Shown one piece after another: positions 40,260-48,847 of a stretch of 64,000 nt of DNA. The notes beneath the pieces are model-generated. The model did no database searches, was not told the DNA's origin, and was given only the letters and a program-made list of their open reading frames with translations. The stretch spans positions 1-64,000 of the forward strand of contig NZ_SCFY01000018.1 of the NCBI RefSeq assembly GCF_007049795.1. Direction: 5' to 3'. Positions within the stretch are counted from its first letter, which is position 1. Every line of letters starts with the position of its first letter. The position numbers and the translations under genes are program-made. Source of the DNA: Ectopseudomonas mendocina (lineage in GTDB: Bacteria; Pseudomonadota; Gammaproteobacteria; Pseudomonadales; Pseudomonadaceae).

Positions 40260-42074
40260 ATGAGCACGAACACTGCCACCCCCCGTCGCCTGCGCTGGCG
40301 CAGCCTCGTGCTGTTGGCGCTGCTGCTTGCGCCACTGCTGTGGCCGGTCCACTTCCTGGCCGAGCGCTACTACCGCGAAGTGCTGATCGAACAAAATCGG
40401 CAAACCCTCGATCTGTATGTGGCCAACCTGCTCGGCACGCTGCGCCGCTACGAAGTGCTGCCGCAGATTCTTGGCGACCTGCCAGGCCTGCGCGCCGCCC
40501 TGCATGCCCCTGAAGACCCCGCCGCGCTGGACAACGCCAATCGCCTGCTAGCCCGCGTGAAGAGCCAGACCGGCGCCGACGTGATCTACCTGATGAACCC
40601 GCGCGGCGTCACCCTGGCCGCCTCCAACTGGGACAAACCTGACAGCTTCGTAGCCGGCAACTTCGCCTTCCGTCCGTATTTCCGCGAAGCATTGGCCGGG
40701 CGCCTGGGGCGCTTCTTCGGCCTGGGTACAACGTCTGGCAAGCGCGGCTACTACTTCGCCTACCCGGTGCGCGAGAACGAGCACAATATCGGCGCACTGG
40801 TGGTCAAGGTCGACCTCGACCACACCGAAACCCTGTGGGGCAATACGCCGGAACAGTTGCTGGTGACCGACACCAACGGCGTGGTCATTCTTACCTCGCG
40901 CCCGGACTGGCGCTTCCACTCCAGCCGTCCGCTGGACCGTGTCGAGCAATCGGCCATCGCCGCCAACCAACCCTACCCGACTCAGGCACCACCCCTGCTC
41001 GATATCGACCCCAACGCCTGGCTGACGCAAAGCCGTGCCCTGGAAGAAACCGGCTGGACGGTGAGCATTCTCGCCCCACGCATCCTGCTCGATCGCCCCG
41101 TGCGCAGTGCCGTCGCTGTCGGGGCGGCAGCACTTCTGGCGCTGCTGTTGCTGCTTGGCCTGCTGATCCTGCGGCGCCGTCACTACCTGGAGCGCATTGC
41201 CCTCGACGCTCGCGCCAAAGCCGAACTGGAGCAGCGCGTCGCAGAACGAACGCATGATCTGGAACTGCTCAACAGCCGCCTCAAGCAGGAAGTGCTCGAG
41301 CGTGAACAGGCTCAGCAGGAGCTGGTGCGCGCTCAGGACGAGCTGGTCCAGGCCGGTAAGCTGTCGGCGCTCGGTACCATGAGTGCCAGCATCAGCCACG
41401 AACTCAACCAGCCGCTCGGGGCGATCCGCAGCTACGCGGAGAACGCCAGCACCCTGCTTGACCATCAGCGCAGCGACGATGCTCGCGCCAACCTCAAGCT
41501 GATCAGCGAGCTGACCGAGCGCATGGCCTCGATCATCACCCATTTGCGCTCCTTTGCCCGCCGCGACCGCCACGCGCCGGAGCGGGTTGCCCTGCAGCCA
41601 GCGCTGGACGATGCCCTGGCGCTATTGGCAAAACGCCGCCGGGCGATGGATGTAGAGCTGATCCGCGATCTGCCGGACGCTACGCTCTGGGTCCAGGCTG
41701 GCGAGACGCGCCTACGCCAGGTACTGGGCAATCTACTCGGCAATGCGCTCGATGCGCTGATCGATAAGGCGCCGCCACGGCGCATCTGGATAAGCCTCGA
41801 ACTTCAAGCCGAGTACCTCCACCTGCTGCTGCGCGACAATGGCCCGGGCTTCTCGCCCGAATCGCTGGCACGCGCGCGCGAGCCCTTCTTCACCACCAAG
41901 ACCAGCGCCCAGGGCCTGGGGCTCGGATTGGCCATCTGCGATAGTCTGGTGCGTGCGCTGGACGGCGAGCTGCTGCTGGCCAATCATCCGGCCGGCGGTG
42001 CACTGATCACCCTGCGTCTGCGCCTGGCCAGCCCCGGCGTCAACCTGCAACCTTCAGAGGACCCCTCGCCATGA
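40260..42074 (+). CDS. dctB: C4-dicarboxylate sensor kinase DctB
   Basis: A 604-aa membrane histidine kinase. TM1 is at about 15-33, a periplasmic dCache-like sensor at about 40-280 (YLMNPRGVTLAASNWDKPDS, GNFAFRPYF), TM2 at about 281-305, then a coiled coil. The H-box is SISHELNQPLGAIRSYAENA with the phospho-His at about 379, and the ATPase has DNGPGFS and GLGLGLAICDSL. It senses succinate, fumarate or malate and phosphorylates DctD. The ATG at 40260 lacks a strong ribosome site, but the first helix is correctly placed. It overlaps dctD by ATGA. Confidence 0.88.
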   Translation: MSTNTATPRRLRWRSLVLLALLLAPLLWPVHFLAERYYREVLIEQNRQTLDLYVANLLGTLRRYEVLPQILGDLPGLRAALHAPEDPAALDNANRLLARVKSQTGADVIYLMNPRGVTLAASNWDKPDSFVAGNFAFRPYFREALAGRLGRFFGLGTTSGKRGYYFAYPVRENEHNIGALVVKVDLDHTETLWGNTPEQLLVTDTNGVVILTSRPDWRFHSSRPLDRVEQSAIAANQPYPTQAPPLLDIDPNAWLTQSRALEETGWTVSILAPRILLDRPVRSAVAVGAAALLALLLLLGLLILRRRHYLERIALDARAKAELEQRVAERTHDLELLNSRLKQEVLEREQAQQELVRAQDELVQAGKLSALGTMSASISHELNQPLGAIRSYAENASTLLDHQRSDDARANLKLISELTERMASIITHLRSFARRDRHAPERVALQPALDDALALLAKRRRAMDVELIRDLPDATLWVQAGETRLRQVLGNLLGNALDALIDKAPPRRIWISLELQAEYLHLLLRDNGPGFSPESLARAREPFFTTKTSAQGLGLGLAICDSLVRALDGELLLANHPAGGALITLRLRLASPGVNLQPSEDPSP

Positions 42075-43456
42075 CCAGCGACAGCGCCATCGACAGCCGC
42101 ATTCAGGTACTGCTGGTCGACGACGACGCCCATCTGCGCCAGGCACTCAGCCAGACGCTCGACCTGGCCGGGCTCAAGGTCATCAGCCTGGGCGATGCGC
42201 AGGGCCTCGCCGCGCGCATTCCCGCTGGCTGGCCAGGCGTGGTGGTCAGCGATATCCGCATGCCGGGCATCGATGGCCTGCAACTGCTGCAGCAATTGCG
42301 CGAGCGTGATGCCGAGCTGCCCGTGCTGCTGATCACCGGCCACGGTGACGTGCCGCTGGCCGTGCAGGCTATGCGCGCTGGCGCCTACGACTTCCTGGAA
42401 AAACCTTTCGCCAACGATGACCTGCTCGACAGCGTACGCCGTGCGCTGGAGCTGCGCCGCCTGGTGCTGGACAACCGCAGCTTGCGCATGGCGCTCAATG
42501 ACCGCCAGCAACTATCCAGCCGCCTGGTTGGACAATCGCCGGCCATGCAGCGCCTACGCGAGCAGATCGGTGCACTTGCCAGCATCGCCACCGACGTACT
42601 GATTCTCGGCGAGACCGGAGCCGGCAAAGAGGTGGTTGCACGCGCCCTGCACGACCTGTCCAACCGCCGCGAAGGGCCCTTCGTCGCCATCAACGCCGGC
42701 GCACTGGCCGAGTCGGTGGTCGAAAGCGAGCTGTTCGGCCATGAGGCCGGCGCCTTCACAGGCGCGCAGAAACGGCGCATCGGCAAGTTCGAGTTCGCCA
42801 ACGGTGGCACCCTGTTCCTCGACGAGATCGAGAGCATGAGCATGGATGTGCAGGTCAAGCTGCTGCGCCTGCTGCAGGAGCGTGTGGTCGAGCGCCTCGG
42901 TGGTAATCAGCTGATCCCACTGGATATCCGCGTGATCGCCGCGACCAAGGAAGATCTGCGTCAGGCCGCCGATGCTGGGCGTTTCCGCGCCGACCTCTAC
43001 TACCGCCTCAACGTCGCACCGCTGTCCATCCCACCGCTGCGCGAGCGCGGCGAGGACGCCCTGCTGCTGTTCCAGCACTTCGCCGATGGGGCGGCCGCTC
43101 GCCACGCCTTGGCGCCGCGAGAGCTACAGCCGGGACAGCGCGCCTTGCTGCTGCGTCATCCATGGCCAGGCAACGTGCGTGAGTTGCAGAACGCCGCCGA
43201 ACGCTTCGCCCTGGGCCTGGAGCTGGCGCTCGACAGCAACGCGCCAAATCTGCCGCCGGTCAACGGCGGGCTCAGCGAACAAGTCGAAGCCTTCGAACGC
43301 GCCCTTATCGCTGCCGAGCTGAGCCGCCCGCACGGTTCGCTACGCAGCCTGGCCGAAGCGCTGGGCGTACCACGCAAGACGCTGCACGACAAACTGCGCA
43401 AACATGGGTTGAATTTCTCAGGTGCTGGCGGAAGCTCGCCAGAGGACTTCGACTGA
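42071..43456 (+). CDS. dctD: C4-dicarboxylate response regulator DctD
   Basis: A 461-aa sigma-54 activator. The receiver domain has VLLVDDDAHLRQAL and the phospho-Asp in VVVSDIRMPGIDGL (about 60). The AAA+ domain has GETGAGKE (about 179-186), HEAGAFTGAQ (the GAFTGA loop that contacts sigma-54, complete) and NGGTLFLDEIESM. The Fis-type HTH (GSLRSLAEALGVPRKTLHDK) is at the C-terminus. It activates dctPQM through the -24/-12 promoter 140 bp downstream of its own stop. A small hairpin at 43458-43477 ends the gene. Confidence 0.9.
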   Translation: MTSDSAIDSRIQVLLVDDDAHLRQALSQTLDLAGLKVISLGDAQGLAARIPAGWPGVVVSDIRMPGIDGLQLLQQLRERDAELPVLLITGHGDVPLAVQAMRAGAYDFLEKPFANDDLLDSVRRALELRRLVLDNRSLRMALNDRQQLSSRLVGQSPAMQRLREQIGALASIATDVLILGETGAGKEVVARALHDLSNRREGPFVAINAGALAESVVESELFGHEAGAFTGAQKRRIGKFEFANGGTLFLDEIESMSMDVQVKLLRLLQERVVERLGGNQLIPLDIRVIAATKEDLRQAADAGRFRADLYYRLNVAPLSIPPLRERGEDALLLFQHFADGAAARHALAPRELQPGQRALLLRHPWPGNVRELQNAAERFALGLELALDSNAPNLPPVNGGLSEQVEAFERALIAAELSRPHGSLRSLAEALGVPRKTLHDKLRKHGLNFSGAGGSSPEDFD

Positions 43457-43761
43457 CTGGCGGCAAACCGCCATTTTCAGCCATCCATACCTGACGCTGG
43501 CGGGCCCATACGCCCACCCGAGGGTCGGTAAAGGAACATAAAAGCCCGCAGCCATGGGCCTTTGCACGGCACGCAAGGTCGGCATATCGCAGACTGGCAC
43601 AAGGGTTGCTCTAGGCTAACGTCAAGCGAACCCACAAGTACAAGTCCAGGCCTCGCTAATGCCACCGGCGTTTTTCTCCAAGCCGCCTAGACTTGCTCTT
43701 GTCCGTTCGTCAGCTGCGCCCCGGCGCAAATGCGATAAACACAACAAGAGGAAGCATCCGC
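43457..43761 (+). promoter_or_regulatory. Sigma-54 promoter region of dctPQM
   Basis: TGGCAC (43595-43600), five bases, TTGC (43606-43609): a full -24/-12 sigma-54 promoter with correct GG/GC spacing, about 150 bp before dctP. Upstream, a TTGC / GCAA inverted repeat (43562-43575 area) is a candidate DctD-P binding site. The rest of the 305-bp interval holds the dctD terminator and the dctP leader with AAGAGGAAG. Confidence 0.85.
43458..43477 (+). terminator. Terminator after dctD
   Basis: TGGCGG (43458-43463), loop CAAA, CCGCCA (43468-43473), then TTTTC. A short stem but with a T-run, directly after the dctBD operon. Confidence 0.6.
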
Positions 43762-44754
43762 ATGTTCAAACTGACTGCCAAGGCGCTGGCTTGCGCCCTG
43801 TCCCTGTCCATCGCTGGCGTAGTTCACGCTGCCGACCCGATCGTCATCAAGTTCTCCCACGTGGTTGCCGAGCACACCCCGAAAGGTCAGGGTGCAGTGC
43901 TGTTCAAGCAACTGGCTGAAGAGCGTCTGGCTGGCAAGGTCAAGGTCGAGGTCTACCCGAACTCCTCGCTGTTCGGCGACGGCAAGGAAATGGAAGCGCT
44001 GCTGCTCGGCGACGTCCAGCTCATCGCCCCGTCCCTGGCCAAGTTCGAGCATTACACCAAGCAGCTCCAGGTATTCGACCTGCCGTTCCTGTTCGACGAC
44101 ATGGCAGCTGTTGATCGCTTCCAGAAAGGTCCGGAAGGCCAGAAACTGCTGACCTCGATGACCGACAAGGGCATCACCGGCCTGGCCTACTGGCACAACG
44201 GCCTGAAGCAGCTGTCGGCCAACAAGGCGCTGCTGGAGCCGAAAGACGCCCGTGGTCTGAAGTTCCGCGTACAGGCTTCTGCCGTACTGGAAGAACAGTT
44301 CAAGGCCGTGCGCGCCAACCCGCGCAAGATGAGCTTCGCCGAGGTATACCAAGGCCTGCAGACTGGCGTGGTCAACGGTGCCGAGAACCCGTACTCGAAC
44401 ATCTACAGCCAGAAGATGCACGAAGTACAGAAGTACATCACCGAGTCCAACCATGGCCTGCTGGACTACATGCTGATCACCAACACCAAGTTCTGGGACG
44501 GTCTGCCGGCTGACGTACGCGACGAGCTGGACAAGATCATCGCCGAGGTCACCGTCGAGGTGAACAAGCAGGCTGACGCTCTCAACGAAGGCGACAAGCA
44601 GCGTATCGCCGAAGCAGGCACCACCGAGATCCTGACCCTGACTCCTGAGCAGCGTGGCCAATGGCGCGATGCCATGCAGCCGGTATGGAAGAAGTTCGAA
44701 GGTGAGATCGGCGCTGACCTGATCAAGGCCGCGCAAGCTGCCAACCAGCAATAA
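43762..44754 (+). CDS. dctP: TRAP dicarboxylate-binding protein DctP
   Basis: A 330-aa periplasmic binding protein. The signal peptide is MFKLTAKALACALSLSIAGV then VHA-AD (cleavage about 24). The mature part has IVIKFSHVVAEHTPKGQGAV, GLKFRVQASAVLEEQFKAV (the Arg that binds the carboxylate) and GVVNGAENPYSNI, all DctP landmarks. It delivers succinate, fumarate or malate to DctQM. AAGAGGAAG precedes ATG 43762. The gene lies directly downstream of the sigma-54 promoter, so expression should follow dicarboxylate sensing by DctBD. Confidence 0.93.
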   Translation: MFKLTAKALACALSLSIAGVVHAADPIVIKFSHVVAEHTPKGQGAVLFKQLAEERLAGKVKVEVYPNSSLFGDGKEMEALLLGDVQLIAPSLAKFEHYTKQLQVFDLPFLFDDMAAVDRFQKGPEGQKLLTSMTDKGITGLAYWHNGLKQLSANKALLEPKDARGLKFRVQASAVLEEQFKAVRANPRKMSFAEVYQGLQTGVVNGAENPYSNIYSQKMHEVQKYITESNHGLLDYMLITNTKFWDGLPADVRDELDKIIAEVTVEVNKQADALNEGDKQRIAEAGTTEILTLTPEQRGQWRDAMQPVWKKFEGEIGADLIKAAQAANQQ

Positions 44755-44765
44755 GGCCGGAGAGC

Positions 44766-44866
44766 CGTAGGGTGGGCAGAGCGTCGATGCTCTGACCCAC
44801 CACGACGCCCGCGACGGGCGTCGATCAACGCTGTAACCGGTGGGCCGGCTACCGTCCCACCCTACG
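44766..44866. repeat. 101-bp structured repeat between dctP and dctQ
   Basis: Outer arms CGTAGGGTGGG (44766-44776) and CCCACCCTACG (44856-44866) are perfect 11-bp complements. Inside is a second perfect stem CGACGCCCG (44803-44811) / CGGGCGTCG (44815-44823). The outer words resemble dispersed intergenic elements I recall in Pseudomonas. In the mRNA it would fold between the binding-protein and permease genes and could favour dctP expression. Confidence 0.7.
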
Positions 44867-44891
44867 CCCTTTCCATTCCGGAGAACCGACC

Positions 44892-45521
44892 ATGAACGCC
44901 TTGCGGCGCGGCTGGGAGCACTTCGAGGAAGGCTTTATCGCTTTCCTCCTGGCGACCATGACGCTGATCACTTTCGTCTACGTGATCCTCAACAACTTCT
45001 ACACCCTGTTCTATTGGCTGGGTGACACCTTCGGCGGTAACGAGACTTTGCTCGCTATCGGCGACTCCATTCTCGACATGGCCCAGGCGATGACCTGGAG
45101 CAATGCCCTGACCAAAGCGCTGTTCGGCTGGCTGATCTTCTTCGGCCTGGCCTACGGCGTGCGCACCGCCGGCCACATCGGCGTCGACGCCCTGGTCAAA
45201 CTCGCCCCACGCGGCGTACAGCGCGTGATCGGTGTGATCGCCTGCTCGGCCTGCCTGGGCTACGCCGGCCTGATCGCCGTCGGCAGCTTCGACTGGGTCA
45301 GCACCCTGTTCAAGGCTGGCATCGGCGCCGAGGACCTCGGCCACTACGGCATCCAGCAATGGCACATCGGCATGATCGTGCCGTTCGGCTACGCCATGGT
45401 GTTCATCCGCTTCCTGGAAATCCTCGTCCGTATCCTGCGCAACGAGCAGACCGGCCTCGGCCTGGCTGACGAAGCCGCCGATGCGCTGAAAATCAATGAG
45501 CACGAGGAGCCCAAGCAATGA
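44892..45521 (+). CDS. dctQ: TRAP small permease DctQ
   Basis: A 209-aa inner-membrane protein with four hydrophobic helices, longer than many DctQ proteins because of a loop with GDTFGGNETLLAIGDSILDM. It begins MNALRRGWEHFEEGFIAFLL, and RTAGHIGVDALVKLAP is the conserved DctQ segment. It partners DctM to form the Na+-driven dicarboxylate channel. The ATG follows GGAG; the stop overlaps dctM by ATGA at 45518. Confidence 0.88.
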   Translation: MNALRRGWEHFEEGFIAFLLATMTLITFVYVILNNFYTLFYWLGDTFGGNETLLAIGDSILDMAQAMTWSNALTKALFGWLIFFGLAYGVRTAGHIGVDALVKLAPRGVQRVIGVIACSACLGYAGLIAVGSFDWVSTLFKAGIGAEDLGHYGIQQWHIGMIVPFGYAMVFIRFLEILVRILRNEQTGLGLADEAADALKINEHEEPKQ

Positions 45522-46798
45522 CCGTTCTGTTCCTCTTCCTGCTGCTGTTCCTGCTGATGTTCATCGGCGTGCCGATCGCTGCGTCGCTCGGCCTGGCCGG
45601 CTCGATCACCATCATGCTGTTCAGCCCGGACTCGGTGCGCTCGCTGGCGATCAAGCTGTTCGAGACCTCCGAGCACTACACCCTGCTGGCGATTCCGTTC
45701 TTCCTGCTCTCCGGTGCATTCATGACCACCGGTGGCGTGGCGCGTCGCCTGATCGACTTCGCCAACGCCTGCGTCGGCCACATCCGTGGCGGCCTGGCCA
45801 TCGGCGCGGTACTGGCGTGCATGCTGTTCGCCGCGCTGTCCGGCTCCTCGCCCGCTACCGTCGCCGCGGTCGGCTCCATCGCCATCGCCGGCATGGTCCG
45901 TTCCGGTTACCCGCAGGCGTTCGGCGCCGGCATCGTGTGTAACGCCGGTACCCTGGGCATCCTGATTCCGCCGTCGATCGTGATGGTGGTGTACGCCGCC
46001 GCCACCGAGCAGTCGGTGGGCAAGCTGTTCATGGCCGGGGTGATCCCGGGCGTGATGCTCGGCCTGGTGCTGATGATTGCGATCTACATCGTCGCGCGCA
46101 TCAAGAAGCTACCGGCCCTGCCGCGCGCCAGCTTCCGCGAGTGGCTGCGTTCCGCCCGTGAGGCGTTCTGGGGCCTGCTGCTGATGGTGATCATCCTCGG
46201 CGGTATCTACACCGGCATGTTCACCCCGACCGAGGCTGCGGCCGTGGCGGCAGTATACGCCGGCTTCGTCGCCCTGTTCGTGTACAAGGACCTGACCATC
46301 CGCGAGTGCCCGAAGGTGCTGCTGGAGTCCGGCAAGCTGACCATCATGCTGATGTTCATCATTGCCAACGCCATGCTCTTCGCCCACGTGCTGACCACCG
46401 AGCAGATTCCGCAGCAGATCACCGCTTGGGTGGTGGAGCTGGGCCTGCAGCCGTGGCAGTTCCTGCTGGTGGTGAACATCGTGCTGCTGGTGGCCGGTGC
46501 CTTCATGGAGCCGTCGGCGATCATCCTGATCCTCGCACCGATCCTGTTCCCGATCGCCATGCAGCTGGGCATCGACCCGATCCACCTGGGGATCATCATG
46601 GTGGTGAACATGGAGATCGGCTTGATCACGCCGCCGGTAGGGCTGAACCTGTTCGTCACCTCGGCGGTGACGGGGATGCCACTGACGGCAGTGATCCGCG
46701 CAGCGATGCCGTGGCTGATGCTGCTGCTCAGTTTCCTGATGATCATCACCTACATCCCGGCCGTGTCCATGGCCCTGCCAAATATGCTTGGCATGTAA
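45518..46798 (+). CDS. dctM: TRAP large permease DctM
   Basis: A 426-aa membrane protein with about 12 helices, the ion-transporter superfamily large TRAP subunit. Landmarks are FLLSGAFMTTGGVARRLIDF, ALSGSSPATVAAVGSIAIAG, GTLGILIPPSIVMVVYA and MEIGLITPPVGLNLFV. It carries the dicarboxylate across the inner membrane with Na+. It is the last gene of the dctPQM operon, closed by a strong terminator 46 bases later. Confidence 0.92.
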   Translation: MTVLFLFLLLFLLMFIGVPIAASLGLAGSITIMLFSPDSVRSLAIKLFETSEHYTLLAIPFFLLSGAFMTTGGVARRLIDFANACVGHIRGGLAIGAVLACMLFAALSGSSPATVAAVGSIAIAGMVRSGYPQAFGAGIVCNAGTLGILIPPSIVMVVYAAATEQSVGKLFMAGVIPGVMLGLVLMIAIYIVARIKKLPALPRASFREWLRSAREAFWGLLLMVIILGGIYTGMFTPTEAAAVAAVYAGFVALFVYKDLTIRECPKVLLESGKLTIMLMFIIANAMLFAHVLTTEQIPQQITAWVVELGLQPWQFLLVVNIVLLVAGAFMEPSAIILILAPILFPIAMQLGIDPIHLGIIMVVNMEIGLITPPVGLNLFVTSAVTGMPLTAVIRAAMPWLMLLLSFLMIITYIPAVSMALPNMLGM

Positions 46799-46844
46799 CG
46801 GTTCGACCGAACGCTACTACTTCGGTACCTTGTGTACCTACTAC

Positions 46845-46871
46845 GCCCGGCCTTAGTGCCGGGCTTTTTTT
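46845..46871 (+). terminator. Rho-independent terminator of dctPQM
   Basis: GCCCGGC (46845-46851), loop CTTAGT, GCCGGGC (46858-46864), then seven T. A textbook terminator. Confidence 0.92.
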
Positions 46872-46993
46872 GTTCGAAACAATCTGATGAAAAGAGCTGT
46901 AGCCATTTCGCCGACCACGCACACGGGCAAGACTGCACAGAATTGCCGTGCCTGGCGTAAAGTCACCGCCAAGATCGTCAAGGAAACCGCTAC

Positions 46994-47665
46994 ATGCTCA
47001 GACGCAGCCTGAAATCCGTCGTTACCACCTGGCTGACGGGTCTACTCGCGCTACTGCCGCTGGCACTGACCCTGGCATTGCTTGCCTGGATATTCAGCCT
47101 GCTCAATCGCCTGGTCGGACCTTCGACCCTGATCGGCCAAGTGTTCGCAGCCCTCGGCCAGCCCTTCTCCAGCAACAGTTATCTGGCCTACATGCTGGGC
47201 AGTCTGGTGCTGCTGGCCAGCCTCTACCCACTGGGCCTGGCGGTACAACTGGGCTTGCGCCGCCCGCTGTCCTGGCTGATCGATCGCACCCTGCGGCGCA
47301 CGCCGCTGATCGGTAACTTCTACAACCTGGCTGATCGATTCGTTGGCCTGCTGGACAAGAGCAAGAACCCCGATATCACCACCATGGCGCCGGTCTGGTG
47401 CTTCTTCGGCGGCGACGGCGCCGCAGTGCTCGCCCTGCGCCCTAGTTCGGAAAGCGTCGAACTGGAGGGCCGCCCCTACTGCGCCATCCTCATCCCCACC
47501 GCACCGATTCCGGTCGGTGGCGGCCTGCTCTACGTACCAGAAGAATGGATACGCCCTGCCGACATGGGCGTCGATCAACTGACCAGCATCTATGTGTCCA
47601 TGGGGCTCACGCCACCCAGCAGGCGCAACGTCGAGCAATCGCCGCCAGTAGTGATCAAACCCTGA
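46994..47665 (+). CDS. DUF502 family membrane protein
   Basis: A 223-aa protein of the DUF502 family. Two N-terminal helices (about 12-36 and 60-90) are followed by a soluble domain with RRTPLIGNFYNLADRFVGLL, VPIGGGL-type text (TAPIPVGGGLLYVPEEWIRP) and a conserved MGVDQLTSIYVSMG near the end. The function is not known; family members are inner-membrane proteins of many Gram-negatives. It stands alone after the dct terminator and before an inverted-repeat element. Confidence 0.8.
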   Translation: MLRRSLKSVVTTWLTGLLALLPLALTLALLAWIFSLLNRLVGPSTLIGQVFAALGQPFSSNSYLAYMLGSLVLLASLYPLGLAVQLGLRRPLSWLIDRTLRRTPLIGNFYNLADRFVGLLDKSKNPDITTMAPVWCFFGGDGAAVLALRPSSESVELEGRPYCAILIPTAPIPVGGGLLYVPEEWIRPADMGVDQLTSIYVSMGLTPPSRRNVEQSPPVVIKP

Positions 47666-47676
47666 ATATGTCCTGC

Positions 47677-47785
47677 GTCACTCCCGCGCAGGCGGGAGCC
47701 CAGGAAATTCGAAGGCTCGAGATCTACAGGCCAGCGCAAGCGCTGTTCAGCGATAGGGCTGCTGTCCCGCCTGCGCGGGCATGAC
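47677..47785. repeat. 109-bp inverted-repeat element
   Basis: The left end GTCACTCCCGCGCAGGCGGG and right end CCCGCCTGCGCGGGCATGAC are imperfect inverted copies, each itself able to form a hairpin (CCCGC/GCGGG). It lies between convergent genes (DUF502 and Lrp-type), where it could terminate both. The form resembles dispersed proteobacterial intergenic repeats. Confidence 0.65.
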
Positions 47786-47802
47786 AGCTTTTTCAGTGTT
47801 TC

Positions 47803-48270
47803 CTAGGCAAGCGGCAAACTGGTGGTGGACTTGATCTCCGATAACGCCACGATCGAGTTCACCTCCTGGATCCCTGGTACCAGCGACAGCTTCTCGAAGA
47901 AGAAGCGCTCATAGGCCTCGATATCGCGGGTGACGATGCGCAGCATGAAGTCCACCGCACCCATCAGCACGTGACACTCCAGCACCTCGGGAAATTCGCG
48001 CATGGCTTCGGCGAACTCGGTCAGGTTGGAGCGCCCGTGGGCGTTGAGTTTGACCTGGGCGAACACCTGCGTATGCAGGCCGATGCGCTTGCGATCGAGC
48101 AGGGTCACCTGCTTGCGAATCACCCCTTCCTCCTTGAGCCGCTGGATACGTCGCCAGCAGGGCGACTGCGACAGACCGATGCGCTCGGCGATCTCCGCCG
48201 TGGAGAGGCCTGCATCCTCCTGTAGCAAAGCAAGAATGCGTTGATCGTAGGCATCCAGCGCAATGGACAT
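47803..48270 (-). CDS. Lrp/AsnC-family regulator
   Basis: A 155-aa regulator. The N-terminal winged HTH is LDAYDQRILALLQEDAGLST, AEIAERIGLSQSPCWRRIQR (recognition helix) and LKEEGVIRKQ. The C-terminal RAM/ligand domain has EVLECHVLMGAVDFMLRIVT and PGIQEVNSIVALSEIK. It belongs to the BkdR/PutR-like branch (the SPCWRRI box is typical). It would bind an amino acid and act on nearby or distant metabolic genes. Divergent from the 108-aa gene that starts 127 bp away, which may be its target. Confidence 0.88.
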   Translation of the reverse strand: MSIALDAYDQRILALLQEDAGLSTAEIAERIGLSQSPCWRRIQRLKEEGVIRKQVTLLDRKRIGLHTQVFAQVKLNAHGRSNLTEFAEAMREFPEVLECHVLMGAVDFMLRIVTRDIEAYERFFFEKLSLVPGIQEVNSIVALSEIKSTTSLPLA

Positions 48271-48397
48271 AAAAATTCCTCATCAGCCACTTATTCAGGT
48301 AAGTCTATCCACATGAACGCCATCAACACAGCAAACCAGGCAGAACTTTTGCCGAAATAAGGCGGAAACTTAGGCAAAACCTGCCTGAGCTGCCGCC

Positions 48398-48724
48398 ATG
48401 CCTGATACCACGCCGTTCCTGTCCGCCCATAACCGTCGCGATCCCTGGCAGGATCGCCCCGATGCCTGTGTCGAATACCAACTGCGCACCGACGCCGAGG
48501 CCGACGTCATGTGCCGGCTGCTCGGCCTGTTCGCACAATTGCAGTTGCTCCCCGAAGCCCTGCACATGCAGCGCCTGCAAGATGACCTTCATATCAGTCT
48601 GCGCCTGCCAGGTATCTCGCTGCATCGAGCCGGCGTGCTGGCGCAGAAACTGCGCGGCCTGGTGTGCGTATGGGAGGTCACCTGGCAGCACCTGGATCAC
48701 AACCTGGTGACGGAGGTGGCCTGA
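48398..48724 (+). CDS. Small hypothetical protein divergent from lrp-like gene
   Basis: A 108-aa soluble protein. Residues 25-108 (CVEYQLRTDAEADVMCRLLG then LFAQLQLLPEALHMQRLQDD and LHISLRLPGIS) have a beta-alpha-beta rhythm like an ACT-type ligand domain, but I cannot confirm membership. The gene is divergent from the Lrp/AsnC regulator and shares its 127-bp intergenic region, so it is plausibly controlled by it. Confidence 0.55.
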   Translation: MPDTTPFLSAHNRRDPWQDRPDACVEYQLRTDAEADVMCRLLGLFAQLQLLPEALHMQRLQDDLHISLRLPGISLHRAGVLAQKLRGLVCVWEVTWQHLDHNLVTEVA

Positions 48725-48847
48725 AGCGGGCGATCGATCACGTCGGGCACTTCGCCCTGGTGCCACTTTTCGGGCATCCTAGCTCGGCTAAAAGGTCGTT
48801 GAAGAACGACCTGCTACCCTTGTTCAGGCCGACCCCGAGGAGCCCGC

